Shown in pieces: positions 46,022 to 54,607 of a stretch of DNA of 64,000 bases. The DNA comes from Acidobacteriaceae bacterium (GTDB lineage: Bacteria > Acidobacteriota > Terriglobia > Terriglobales > Acidobacteriaceae): NCBI GenBank assembly GCA_025356095.1, contig JANXUR010000050.1, positions 25,615-89,614 of the forward strand. The letters run 5' to 3'. Under the pieces are notes generated by a model. That model was not told the DNA's origin and made no database searches. It worked only from the letters and a program-made list of their open reading frames with translations. The position numbers and the translations under genes were made by a program. Within the stretch, counting starts at the first letter, position 1; every line of letters begins with the position of its first letter.

Positions 46022-47215
46022 TTATCCCAGCCGCGCCAGCCGGTAGGTCGCTTCCGCCAACTGATCTTTCTTTACAAGCCCGGCCACCATTTCGCCGAGC
46101 GCGGGCCCGTGCTTAAAGCCGTGGCCGGAGCCGCCGCCTACCATCCACAGGTTTGCCGCCCCAGGGTGTTTATCAATAATAAAGTCGCGGTCCGGCGTAT
46201 CTTCGTACTGGCAAACGCGGGTTTCGGTGACCGGCGCGTTCGCCAATTCCGGGAAGCGCATAGCGACGTGCTGACGTGCCTTCTCGATGGCGGCAACCCG
46301 CACGGTGCGATCGCCGTGGGTGGGCTCAAAGGCTTCGCCCCGTGCGTCGTCGGCCACCTTGAACCCGCGCCACGCATTGCCGGGGATGCCGTACATGTTG
46401 TGCTGGCCGTAGTCCATCCATACCGGCATTTGCTGGTCGGTAAACCGGGCGTCACCTGCCGGGGTGCCAAAGAAGATCACGTCTTGCCGGTGGGGGATCA
46501 GTTTGCCGGTGAGCACATCAGGAAAGAGCTGCGGCAGCCACGGCCCGCAGGCGAATACGTAGCGGTCGGCTTGCAATTCGGTTTCGTCGGTCAAGCGAAT
46601 GCCACGGCACTCCCCGCCTGCAAGGTCGCAGCCGCGCCCATCGGTCAAAACGCCGAGTTCGTGATAGTGGCCGCCTTCGGCGAGAAAGGCGTCGAGCACG
46701 GCCGCGCAAGCAAGGCGGGCGTATAAATAGCCGCCATCCGGCTCGAAGATGGCCCACTTCACGTTGTCTACGTTCATCTGTGGATAGCGTTTGGCCAGTT
46801 CGCGCCGGGTGAGCTTTTCGTAGTCGAGGCCAGCCTTGCGCAGCATGGGCAACGACGCCTTCTCGAAGGCGTCATTCTCGCCCGCCATCCACAAAACGCC
46901 GGTTTTCTGGAAGAGGCGGCGGCCCCAGAGTTTGTCGTGCTTCTTCCATAGATGGAGTGCACGAGCGGTCATGTCAGTGTAGGGCGATTTGGGACCATAG
47001 GTGCCGCGAATGATGCGAGTCTCGCCGCCGGAACTGGCTCGCGAGTTGCCGGGGCCCCAGGCATCCACCAGCGTAACTTGTGCCCCTTGACGGAGCAGAT
47101 AGAGGGCGGTCCAGCCTCCAAAGGCACCGGCACCGACGACGGCGATGTGGGGCGCGCGAGAAGCTCGGGGGGTGGACTTTCGGGAATTGTTTGGCTTCCG
47201 AGGTGCTTTAGGCAT
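46022..47215 (-). CDS. FAD-dependent oxidoreductase, sarcosine oxidase-like
   Basis: Flavoenzyme of 397 residues in the monomeric sarcosine oxidase/N-methyltryptophan oxidase group, oxidising a secondary amine or amino acid with O2. The FAD-binding GAGAFG is at 28-33, followed by GPGNSRASSGGETRIIRGTYG. RVCQYEDTPDRDFIID carries C335, matching the cysteine that binds FAD covalently in sarcosine oxidase, and GGGSGHGFKHGPALGE completes the C-terminal FAD segment. ATG 47215 is chosen over TTG 47278. The basic N-terminal 22 residues are unusual. Substrate unknown; no partner genes nearby. Confidence 0.9.
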   Translation of the reverse strand: MPKAPRKPNNSRKSTPRASRAPHIAVVGAGAFGGWTALYLLRQGAQVTLVDAWGPGNSRASSGGETRIIRGTYGPKSPYTDMTARALHLWKKHDKLWGRRLFQKTGVLWMAGENDAFEKASLPMLRKAGLDYEKLTRRELAKRYPQMNVDNVKWAIFEPDGGYLYARLACAAVLDAFLAEGGHYHELGVLTDGRGCDLAGGECRGIRLTDETELQADRYVFACGPWLPQLFPDVLTGKLIPHRQDVIFFGTPAGDARFTDQQMPVWMDYGQHNMYGIPGNAWRGFKVADDARGEAFEPTHGDRTVRVAAIEKARQHVAMRFPELANAPVTETRVCQYEDTPDRDFIIDKHPGAANLWMVGGGSGHGFKHGPALGEMVAGLVKKDQLAEATYRLARLG

Positions 47216-47305
47216 GACCTGTAGAGGATATTCGGCAAAGACGATTTCGCCAAGTACTTTGTAGGTGATTGATGGCAATAGGTTTATGCCGAGTAGCGCC
47301 TAAAC

Positions 47306-47335
47306 TTGACATAAGGATTGTCAGGTTTCTAAAAT
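47306..47335 (+). promoter_or_regulatory. Sigma-70-type promoter upstream of hrcA
   Basis: Consensus TTGACA (47306-47311), 18-base spacer, TAAAAT (47330-47335, five of six). It would give a leader of about 165 bases before hrcA. No CIRCE inverted repeat was found in 47216-47505. Confidence 0.6.
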
Positions 47336-47505
47336 AAGAGATAGATGTAAATTAAATTCTCTTAAACCATTGAAAACAATAGGTATTACGCCGGAGCCAC
47401 AGAACCTGTGGGGCGGGAAATCGTCAGTTACCTACGTTCCCCAGAACTTCCTCAGAACGCTTGCGAAACTCAGTTTTCGATAGCAGTGTTGGATAATAGA
47501 GTGGA

Positions 47506-48558
47506 ATGACTGTGCCACCCCAAATCGGCGAACGCGCACAAGAGGTGCTCACGGCGATTGTCGAGACCTTCATCTCTACCGGCGAACCTGTGGGTTCGCG
47601 GACGTTGGCTGGACGGAGCCGGGAAGGGCTGAGCGCGGCCACCATCCGCAACGTGATGGCTGATTTGACGGAGGCCGGGTTCCTTGACCAGCCGCACACT
47701 TCGGCCGGCCGAATGCCCACTCCAGCGGCCTATCGCTATTACGTGGAGCAGATTAGCGGTACGGCGAGACTCTCGCCGGCGCGGGCGAATGAGATTCAGG
47801 AGCAGTTCACGGGGGTCACCGACCCGCAAGAATTTCTGGAACGGACTTCGCATGTGCTGTCGCTGATTTCGCAGAACGTTGGGGTAGCCGTGGCTGGTGC
47901 CTCCGGCACCGAAAGTAAGAATGCGCTGGAACACGTGTATTTTTCGCGGCTGGCGGATCAGAGGGTGCTGGCCGTAGTGGTGACGCGGGCAGGTGTGGTG
48001 CGAGACCGCGTGCTGCGCAACGTTTCGCTCGCGCAAGGGGATCTTGATATTGCTGCGCGCTATTTGAACGAAAATTTTCATGGCTGGACGATGGAGTCCG
48101 TACGGACGGAGATGGCGCGGCGATTGTTGCAGGAGCGCAGCGACTACGACCGGCTGATGCAGAGCTTGCAGCAACTGGTGCGGCAAGGCGCCCTTACGGC
48201 CGACCCGCCTTCGCAGGCGGTCTTTGTGGAAGGTGCGTCCAATCTGGTGACGCAAGACTCTGACCGGCAACGGGTGGGCGAGTTGTTGCGCGCGCTGGAA
48301 GAAAAGCAGCGGGTGGTACGGCTGCTGGATGCGTATTTGGATACCCGACAGGAGGCGGTGCGGGTCGTCATTGGACTCGACGACGCGCTGCCCTCCATGC
48401 AAAATTTTGTGTTGATTGGCGCACCTGCACGCAGAAGCGGCGAAGTAATGGGGTCGCTGGCGGTAATCGGACCCACGCGGATGGATTATCAGCAGACGAT
48501 CTCCGCAGTGAGTTATATAGCAAGGCTGTTTGACGAGCTTTTGAACGAAGGCGAATAG
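47506..48558 (+). CDS. hrcA: Heat-inducible transcription repressor HrcA
   Basis: DNA-binding repressor of heat-shock genes, 350 residues. An N-terminal winged helix (about 1-75; TGEPVGSRTLAGRSREGLSAATIRNVMADL, which is split here only by convention, and GFLDQPHTSAGRMPT) precedes the GAF-like and inserted dimerisation domain with SPLAVIGPTRMDY-type end (GSLAVIGPTRMDYQQTI). The gene heads a same-strand cluster with grpE, dnaJ, rsmE and a helicase gene. A three-copy 13 bp repeat covers its stop codon. Confidence 0.95.
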   Translation: MTVPPQIGERAQEVLTAIVETFISTGEPVGSRTLAGRSREGLSAATIRNVMADLTEAGFLDQPHTSAGRMPTPAAYRYYVEQISGTARLSPARANEIQEQFTGVTDPQEFLERTSHVLSLISQNVGVAVAGASGTESKNALEHVYFSRLADQRVLAVVVTRAGVVRDRVLRNVSLAQGDLDIAARYLNENFHGWTMESVRTEMARRLLQERSDYDRLMQSLQQLVRQGALTADPPSQAVFVEGASNLVTQDSDRQRVGELLRALEEKQRVVRLLDAYLDTRQEAVRVVIGLDDALPSMQNFVLIGAPARRSGEVMGSLAVIGPTRMDYQQTISAVSYIARLFDELLNEGE

Positions 48559-48583
48559 CGAAGGCGAGTAACGAAGGCGAATA
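48545..48583 (+). repeat. 13 bp tandem repeat, three copies, across the hrcA stop
   Basis: Copies ACGAAGGCGAATA, GCGAAGGCGAGTA and ACGAAGGCGAATA run without gap from within the last hrcA codons into the leader of grpE. Confidence 0.85.
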
Positions 48584-48616
48584 ACCAAGCAGAATCAAGT
48601 GGAGTGAGTGGCAGTT

Positions 48617-49201
48617 ATGGCAAGTGGCAATGGCAAGGCGGAGCATGTCGTGGATATTGCAACCGGTCTCGACCTTGAGCACGAGTTGCCGGCGGGCGAG
48701 TCTGCAAACGCAGGGGAAGCGAGCGATCCGCCTGCGCCGGTTGCCAGCGAGATCGAGAAGGTGCGCGCCGAGCGTGACTCTTTGGTGGATCGTCTGGCTC
48801 GCCTGCAAGCGGAGTTTGAGAACGCCCGCAAGCGAACCCAACGTGAGCAGGTGGAGTTCAAGGAATACGCAGTTGCGGACGCCATCAAGGCATTGTTGCC
48901 GATTCTGGATAGCCTTGACCGGGCGCTCAAAACCAGCACCCAGACCGTGGAGGATTTTCGTTCGGGTATCGAGTTGATTGACAAGCAGTTTCACGATGCG
49001 TTGTCACGGCTTGGGGTGGAACCGATCGTAGCCGAAGGGCAGCCGTTCGATCCAAACCAGCATGAGGCAATCCAGATGGTGGAAACGGACGAGGCCAAAG
49101 AAAACCATGTACTCGATGAGCTGCAGCGCGGCTACAAGCTGAAAGAGCGGCTGCTGCGACCAGCGATGGTGCGGGTGGCAAGCAGTTCTGGCAAAAAGTA
49201 G
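48617..49201 (+). CDS. grpE: Nucleotide exchange factor GrpE
   Basis: Co-chaperone that releases ADP from DnaK, 194 residues. A long acidic coiled-coil segment (about 50-85) leads to the conserved LARLQAEFENARKRTQREQ and KALLPILDSLDRAL, and the C-terminal beta-wing contains FDPNQHEAIQM and GYKLKERLLRPAMVRV. ATG 48617 is chosen; an in-frame GTG at 48608 is an alternative. dnaK itself is not in this window. Confidence 0.95.
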   Translation: MASGNGKAEHVVDIATGLDLEHELPAGESANAGEASDPPAPVASEIEKVRAERDSLVDRLARLQAEFENARKRTQREQVEFKEYAVADAIKALLPILDSLDRALKTSTQTVEDFRSGIELIDKQFHDALSRLGVEPIVAEGQPFDPNQHEAIQMVETDEAKENHVLDELQRGYKLKERLLRPAMVRVASSSGKK

Positions 49202-49206
49202 CGACC

Positions 49207-49280
49207 GCCGCATCAACTTGGCCGCATCAACGTGCCGCATCAACGTGCCGCATCAACGTGCCGCATCAACGTGCCGCATC
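49207..49280 (+). repeat. 13 bp tandem repeat, about 5.5 copies, between grpE and dnaJ
   Basis: GCCGCATCAACGT occurs four times exactly from 49221 to 49272, flanked by an imperfect 14-base copy at 49207 and a partial copy at 49273. It starts 6 bases after the grpE stop. Confidence 0.92.
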
Positions 49281-49370
49281 GCATGCAACACTTCCACAGC
49301 ACCATGGGGAAAGGCCCGCCAGAGTCTGTTATGACGAAAACGGCGGGCGAGGAGAGGCGTTCTGGCGACA

Positions 49371-50486
49371 GTGAGTAAACGCGATTATTACGAAGTACTT
49401 GGGGTGGGCCGCGATTCCTCTGAGCAGGAATTGAAGAGCGCCTACCGCAAGCTGGCGATGGCAAACCATCCTGACCGCAACCCCGGCGACCACGCGGCAG
49501 AAGAGCGCTTCAAAGAAGCCAATGAAGCCTATGGGGTCCTGAGCGACGGTGCCAAGCGCGCACGCTACGATCAGTTTGGCCATGCGGGTGTCGGTGGGGC
49601 GGGCTCTGGCTTTGAGGGGGCAGGCTTTCAAGATGTCGGCGACATTTTTGGGGACATCTTCGGTTTTAGCGATTTATTTGGCCAGCAGGGCGGCGGTCGC
49701 CGAAGCCGGGCGCAACGCGGGCCGGATTTGCGCGAAGACCTTACCCTCGATTTTGAACAAGCCGTATTTGGCAAGACCACGGAAGTCACCGTGCGGCGGC
49801 ACGAGAATTGCGATACGTGCCGAGGCTCGGGAGTCGCGGCAGGCAAGGCGCCTGTTACATGCCGGACGTGCGGCGGGCGGGGGCAAGTGCGCTACCAGCA
49901 AGGGTTTTTCTCCATCGCGCGCACCTGCTCTGGCTGTAACGGCGCGGGGCAGGTGATCCAAGATCCGTGCACCAAGTGCCGGGGTGAAGGCAAGATATTG
50001 AAGCAGCGCAAGGTCACGGTGGAAGTGCCAGCCGGCGTGGACGATGGCAACCGCATTCGCTTTGCCGGTATGGGCGAAGCGGGGGCGCAGGGTGGGCCGA
50101 GCGGTGACCTTTATGTTGTGTTGCACGTAAAGGAGCATCCTTTCTTTGCGCGAGAGGGTACGAACCTGCACTGTGTGATTCCGATTTCGTTTTCTCAGGC
50201 TGCGCTGGGGTCGCAGATCAGTGTGCCGACGCTGGAAGGCGAACACGATTTGCAAGTTCCCGAAGGTACGCAAACCGGTAGCCGGTTCAAGCTGCGGAAT
50301 AAGGGTGTGCCAGAGTTGCAAGGCCGTGGGCGCGGCGACCTATTTGTAGAAGTCAAAGTACAAACGCCGAAGAAGCTGACCGCGCGCCAACGCGAGCTGT
50401 TGCAGGAGTTCCAGTCGCATACGCCAATTGCCAATGAGCCAGTGTCACGCACGCTGTTCAGCAAAGTGAAAGATATGTTTAACTAA
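49371..50486 (+). CDS. dnaJ: Chaperone protein DnaJ
   Basis: Hsp40 co-chaperone that delivers unfolded proteins to DnaK and stimulates its ATPase; 371 residues. J domain (1-70) with the HPD motif in NHPDRNPGD, a Gly/Phe-rich linker ([17 protein letters not shown]), four zinc-finger repeats ([32 protein letters not shown]) and the C-terminal substrate domains. GTG is the start, directly at the J-domain beginning ([11 protein letters not shown]). It is a full-length type I DnaJ in the hrcA-grpE cluster. Confidence 0.96.
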   Translation: MSKRDYYEVLGVGRDSSEQELKSAYRKLAMANHPDRNPGDHAAEERFKEANEAYGVLSDGAKRARYDQFGHAGVGGAGSGFEGAGFQDVGDIFGDIFGFSDLFGQQGGGRRSRAQRGPDLREDLTLDFEQAVFGKTTEVTVRRHENCDTCRGSGVAAGKAPVTCRTCGGRGQVRYQQGFFSIARTCSGCNGAGQVIQDPCTKCRGEGKILKQRKVTVEVPAGVDDGNRIRFAGMGEAGAQGGPSGDLYVVLHVKEHPFFAREGTNLHCVIPISFSQAALGSQISVPTLEGEHDLQVPEGTQTGSRFKLRNKGVPELQGRGRGDLFVEVKVQTPKKLTARQRELLQEFQSHTPIANEPVSRTLFSKVKDMFN

Positions 50487-50519
50487 GCAGTATTTTTCGC
50501 TGTTTGTCTCAACCTTGCC

Positions 50520-51266
50520 ATGGCCCGCCGCCGCTGGATTGCCGACGAAATCGTCTCTGAAGACCGGGCTGCGCTGACCGGGGAACACGCCACGCATCTG
50601 GCGCGGGTGTTGCGCGCCCGTGTGGGACAAGAGTTTGATATTGCGGTCGGTTCTGAAGTGCGGCGCGGAGTGGTGACTGCTGTGGCGGAAGATCGCGTTG
50701 AGTTCGACCTATTTGAAGCAGTTACGGTGGCAGGCGAACTTAAACTGGTACTGGCCATTGCTGTTTTCAAGTTCGACCGCATGGAGTGGGCGATTGAGAA
50801 GGCTACCGAGTTGGGGGTTGCAAGAATTCAGCCAGTGATTGCGCGCCGGACGGATACTCACCTCGCCACAGCTGCGGCGAAGCGGGTGGAGCGCTGGCGG
50901 CGTATTGCGGTTGAAGCCGCTGAGCAGTCCCGGCGCACGGCTGCTCCAGAGGTGGCGGATCCGATGCGGTGCAAGGAGTTTCTGGCCGCCAAGCCACAAA
51001 CCCCAAGCTGTCGGCGGATTTTACTGAACGAGACGGAACAGCGAGTTCCGCTCGCCGAGGCGTTGTCTGGCCCGCTCGAGGGCGAGACCATGCTTGCGAT
51101 TGGCCCCGAAGGCGGCTGGGCAGAAGAAGAGATTTCGGCGTTTGTCCAAGCGGGTTGGACTTCCGCCACCTTAGGGCCGACGATTCTTCGCGCCGAAACG
51201 GCAGCGATTGCCGCGCTGGCAGTGGCGGCATCTTGCCTGCAAACACCACGAACTCGCCTCCTCTAA
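50520..51266 (+). CDS. rsmE: 16S rRNA m3U1498 methyltransferase RsmE
   Basis: SPOUT-fold SAM-dependent enzyme that methylates N3 of U1498 in 16S rRNA; 248 residues. An N-terminal PUA-like domain (RRRWIADEIV, HLARVLRARVGQEFDIAVG) precedes the knotted SPOUT domain with KFDRMEWAIEKATELGVARI, RRIAVEAAEQSRR, AIGPEGGWAEEEI and LRAETAAIAAL. It follows dnaJ by 33 bases, a neighbour pair seen in many bacteria. ATG 50520 fits the family start. Confidence 0.95.
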   Translation: MARRRWIADEIVSEDRAALTGEHATHLARVLRARVGQEFDIAVGSEVRRGVVTAVAEDRVEFDLFEAVTVAGELKLVLAIAVFKFDRMEWAIEKATELGVARIQPVIARRTDTHLATAAAKRVERWRRIAVEAAEQSRRTAAPEVADPMRCKEFLAAKPQTPSCRRILLNETEQRVPLAEALSGPLEGETMLAIGPEGGWAEEEISAFVQAGWTSATLGPTILRAETAAIAALAVAASCLQTPRTRLL

Positions 51267-51319
51267 CGACCCATTTTTCCACTGTATTCCCGCTCCCGCG
51301 CCTCTGCTATGCTCGGGGC

Positions 51320-54300
51320 ATGAAGTCGCGCAGTAAGTCCGACCCCTTACCCTCCGAAAAGCCCACTTTCCCGCTCAATTCCAGACAGCAGCAGGCGGTG
51401 GATCACAATGATGGCCCGGTGCTGGTGATCGCTGGCGCAGGCACGGGCAAGACGACCGTGTTGACGCGACGGATCGTAAGGCTGATTCAAACCGGCATGG
51501 CGCTGCCGCACCAGATTCTTGCGGTGACTTACTCCAATCCAGCAGCGGCAGAGATGCGCAAGCGGGTGCGCAAGGCTCTAGGCTCAGAGGATGATGCGGG
51601 TGCCGTGCAGATTCGCACCTTCCACGACTATGGCCGCAACGTGCTGGACCGCAACGGCAAGACCTTCCAACTCATTGAAGACGTGGACCTGCGCATTTAC
51701 TTGCGCCGACGGGTGCAGGAACTTAACCTGAAGCACTTTATTGGGCCCGAAGACCTCGGCAAGTTTTTGGGGGACTTAATGGAGTTCATCCGCCGCTGCC
51801 AGGATGAACTGCGCTCGCCCGGCGACTACGCGCAATATGTGGCACAGATGGCTGAAGGCGCGGTGCCGATGCAGCGTACTGCGAAAAAGAAGAAGGCGGA
51901 GGAGTTGAGTCCGGAAGAGAAGTTGGAGCGCTGCCAAGAGGTGGCCCACGTCTTCCGCAAAGTGGAGCAGTATCTGCGCGAGGAAGGCTGGGGCATGTTC
52001 GGGCACATGATTTCGGGCTGTCTGGATCTGCTGCAATCCGATGCCGCGGTACTGGCGGTGGAGCAGGCGCGAGCCAAGTTTATTCTGGCTGATGAATTTC
52101 AGGATGCCAACTACGCGCAGGTGTTGTTACTGAAGCTACTGGCGGGTGACCAAGGCAATATCTTCGCGGTGGGCGACCCCGATCAATCTATTTATAAGTT
52201 CCGCGGTGCATCAAGCGAGGCGTTCGATATGTTTCGGCGGGAGTTTCCCCAGACCCGCGTGATTCATCTGGATCAGAACCAGCGCTCGCGAACGCCGATT
52301 TTGCAGTGTGCGCACCGGCTGATTGCCAGCAATCCTGATGTGTTCAGCGGCGAAGCATCTGGTCTGTATGAGCGGACGCCTCTGCAATCGGCCCGCGACA
52401 ACCGGGCGCAGCAAGAAGGCACTTCGGTGCGTGCGGTGGCGCTGGTGAATCTGGTGACCTTTCGCGACGAAATGGATGAAGCTCGGGACACGGTGCGCCG
52501 CATTCAGGAGTGGCATCAGGATGGGCGGTGCGACTATCGCGATTTTGCCGTGCTTTACCGCTCGCACAGGAATCGCGACCGGGTGATTGCGGAACTGGAG
52601 CAGGAGAACATTCCGTTCGTGGTTTCGGGCCAAGATATCTTGCAGACGACGGACGTACGCGATCTGTTAGCCGCAGCAGCGGCGGTGATGTCCCCGGTAG
52701 CTATCACCACTGTGCTGCGGGTAGCTGCGCTGCCCGGGTTTGGCATCGCTGGGGAGGAATTGCAGGCGGCACTGGCGACCAGCCGAGACAGTACGTTCCA
52801 AATGGTGCTGGCAAAAGTGTCGGGTGGGGCTCAGTTACTCGCTGCGCTGGAGCGGGCACGTGTAAGAGTTCAGCAGCACCCCAGCGCCAGTCGGGCCTTG
52901 CGGACGATCACCGAGTGCTTGGGTATGAAGTTAGGCAAGGCGGGACGCAGCTTTTTGCGCTTTGCTTGGGAGTGGCAGCGCAAGCCGCTGGCCGGGGAAG
53001 GTACCCTGACGGACTTTCTCAGCTATATGGATGAGTTTGCCGAAGCTGGGGGCGAGATTCCCTTGGTGCGGGTGGATGGCGAAGCTGATGCCAACCAAAC
53101 GTCGCCGTCGGATGAGTCACCGAATGCGGTGCAAGTGATGACCGCACATGCCTCCAAAGGATTGGAGTTCCGCCATGTTTTTGTGCTTCGGGCGCATTCC
53201 AGTTCTTTTCCTTCCAACTATCGGGAGCCCGCGGTGGAGTTTCCGGTGGCACTGTCGCGTGAGGAGTCCGCAAAGACGACGGAAGCGAAAGAGCTGCACG
53301 CGCAAGAGGAGCGGCGCCTGTTTTACGTTGCCATGACGCGGGCACGCGACACACTGACGATTTACGGCAAACCGGCTGGCGCGCCCGAGCCAGCAGCGAA
53401 GTTTCCGCGCGAAATCCACGAAGCGGATGCGGACGGTGAGTACCACCGTCTGCGCCACCCAGATTTGGGCCGACTCAGCATTTTCGCGCAGGCTGGCAGC
53501 AGTGGTGCGGAGCAAGAGCCGCCGACGCTGCATCAGTGGATGGAACTGCCACCTTACAGGGCTGCCAATTTGCAGCTCAGTGCCAGCGCGCTGGAACGCT
53601 ACGAGCGGTGTCCGCTGCAATTTAAGCTGAGCCGCGACTGGAGGCTGCCCGCAGAGCCTTCGGCAGCGTTGCAGTATGGGGCTAGTATGCACCGGGTGTT
53701 GCTGCACTACTATCAGTCGCTGCAAGCGGGCAGGCCGCTAGCGTTGCCAGCCTTGTTGCAGTTTTTCCGTGACGACCTGAAGAAGGCCGGTTTGGAAGAG
53801 GACTATCAGCGCGCGCTCTATGAAGCGCGGGGCTGTCGCGATCTGGAGGCGTTTGTGAAAGCGGCAGAGTCGCGTCCGCTGCCGGAGGTGCTGCATCTGG
53901 AGGCCAGCGTCAAGTTCCAGTTGGAGGGCGTTACGATCAACGGGCGGCTGGATCGGGTGGATCGTCTGCCCGATGGGCGAGTGCGGATTGTGGACTACAA
54001 GACTGGCAAGCCCAAAACGCAGGAGATTGCAGCCAGCAGCCTGCAACTCGCGCTTTACGCACTGGCGGCGGCTTCGGAGTGGAAGTACACAGTCGCGGAA
54101 TCCGTATTCCACAACCTGCAAGATGGTTCCTTGTTGCCGGTGAGCTATAGCGAATCAGATTTAGATGAGGTTCGCGCCCGCGTGCAGAAGGCGGCGGACG
54201 GCATCCGTGCGGGCCAGTTCACGGCTAAGGTGAAGTCGCAAGTGTGCGCCTACTGCGACTTTTACGGTGTGTGTCCCCAGACCGAGCATCGGGTCTACGG

Positions 54301-54355
54301 GCTGGTGGAGATTCTGCCGCTGGATGAAGCGGCGCGAGAAGGGGATGCGGAGTGA
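51320..54355 (+). CDS. UvrD/Rep-type DNA helicase fused to Fe-S PD-(D/E)XK nuclease
   Basis: A 1011-residue helicase-nuclease for DNA break processing or repair. Superfamily 1A motifs: GAGTGKT (39-45), DEFQD (motif II), GDPDQSIYKFRGA (motif III), VMTAHASKGLEFRHVFVLR and AMTRARDTL near the end of the helicase. The C-terminal third is RecB/AddB-like: LQLSASALERYERCPLQFKL, GRLDRVDRLPDG, IVDYKTGK, with four cysteines (one in RCPLQF, three in CAYCDFYGVC), the pattern of a 4Fe-4S cluster. ATG 51320 is chosen because upstream in-frame sequence overlaps rsmE. No AddA/RecC partner is adjacent. Confidence 0.92.
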   Translation: MKSRSKSDPLPSEKPTFPLNSRQQQAVDHNDGPVLVIAGAGTGKTTVLTRRIVRLIQTGMALPHQILAVTYSNPAAAEMRKRVRKALGSEDDAGAVQIRTFHDYGRNVLDRNGKTFQLIEDVDLRIYLRRRVQELNLKHFIGPEDLGKFLGDLMEFIRRCQDELRSPGDYAQYVAQMAEGAVPMQRTAKKKKAEELSPEEKLERCQEVAHVFRKVEQYLREEGWGMFGHMISGCLDLLQSDAAVLAVEQARAKFILADEFQDANYAQVLLLKLLAGDQGNIFAVGDPDQSIYKFRGASSEAFDMFRREFPQTRVIHLDQNQRSRTPILQCAHRLIASNPDVFSGEASGLYERTPLQSARDNRAQQEGTSVRAVALVNLVTFRDEMDEARDTVRRIQEWHQDGRCDYRDFAVLYRSHRNRDRVIAELEQENIPFVVSGQDILQTTDVRDLLAAAAAVMSPVAITTVLRVAALPGFGIAGEELQAALATSRDSTFQMVLAKVSGGAQLLAALERARVRVQQHPSASRALRTITECLGMKLGKAGRSFLRFAWEWQRKPLAGEGTLTDFLSYMDEFAEAGGEIPLVRVDGEADANQTSPSDESPNAVQVMTAHASKGLEFRHVFVLRAHSSSFPSNYREPAVEFPVALSREESAKTTEAKELHAQEERRLFYVAMTRARDTLTIYGKPAGAPEPAAKFPREIHEADADGEYHRLRHPDLGRLSIFAQAGSSGAEQEPPTLHQWMELPPYRAANLQLSASALERYERCPLQFKLSRDWRLPAEPSAALQYGASMHRVLLHYYQSLQAGRPLALPALLQFFRDDLKKAGLEEDYQRALYEARGCRDLEAFVKAAESRPLPEVLHLEASVKFQLEGVTINGRLDRVDRLPDGRVRIVDYKTGKPKTQEIAASSLQLALYALAAASEWKYTVAESVFHNLQDGSLLPVSYSESDLDEVRARVQKAADGIRAGQFTAKVKSQVCAYCDFYGVCPQTEHRVYGLVEILPLDEAAREGDAE

Positions 54356-54382
54356 ATTGGGGCAGTCAATCGGTTGAACTAC

Positions 54383-54430
54383 GCAGAGGATCATGCAGAG
54401 GATCATGCAGAGGGTTATGCAGAGGGTTAT
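54383..54430 (+). repeat. 12 bp tandem repeat, four copies, after the helicase gene
   Basis: Two copies of GCAGAGGATCAT are followed by two of GCAGAGGGTTAT, all in exact 12-base register, starting 28 bases after the helicase stop. The pairwise identity suggests two rounds of duplication. Confidence 0.92.
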
Positions 54431-54466
54431 TCCGTGCTTGTGTCTGGTGCTTGCGGCAAAAACTAA

Positions 54467-54486
54467 GGGGACGCCGAGGCGTCCCC
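54467..54486 (-). terminator. Intrinsic terminator of the Lys/Ala-rich peptide gene
   Basis: GGGGACGCC and GGCGTCCCC form a tight hairpin. On the minus strand it is followed by TTAGTTTTT, giving a usable T-rich tail; it lies 22 bases after the peptide stop and could also stop helicase read-through. Confidence 0.8.
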
Positions 54487-54508
54487 TGTTTAGGTTAGTG
54501 GCGAAGAG

Positions 54509-54607
54509 TTAGCGCTTCTTCGCGGCGGGCTTCTTTGCGGCCGGCTTCTTCGCGGCTGCCTTCTTCGGTGCTGCCTTCTTCGCTGCGGGCTTCTTAGCTG
54601 CTGCCAT
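54509..54607 (-). CDS. 32-residue Lys/Ala/Pro-rich histone H1-like peptide
   Basis: Tiny, extremely basic protein built from repeated AAKKP/AAKKA units (M, then about 11 Lys pairs' worth of Lys, Ala and Pro, ending KKR). The composition matches the C-terminal tails of histone H1-like and HU-type proteins, so nucleic-acid binding is likely. GGGAG precedes the ATG by about 9 bases, an excellent promoter lies 63 bases upstream, and an intrinsic terminator follows. All signals together make this a real single-gene transcript despite its size. Whether it acts as a chromatin, RNA-binding or antimicrobial-like peptide is unknown. Confidence 0.8.
   Translation of the reverse strand: MAAAKKPAAKKAAPKKAAAKKPAAKKPAAKKR

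Noticed and set aside
47216..47505. CIRCE element expected before hrcA
   Set aside because: Neither TTAGCACTC nor its inverted partner is found in the interval.
47470..48588. Minus-strand open frame of 372 residues opposite hrcA
   Set aside because: It mirrors almost exactly the hrcA gene and shows no conserved domain; hrcA is unmistakable.
49207..49280. Possible CRISPR-like array
   Set aside because: The 13 bp units are directly adjacent with no spacers, so it is a simple tandem repeat.
50969..51319. Upstream extension of the helicase reading frame
   Set aside because: It overlaps rsmE out of frame and lacks helicase motifs; the conserved start region begins after ATG 51320.
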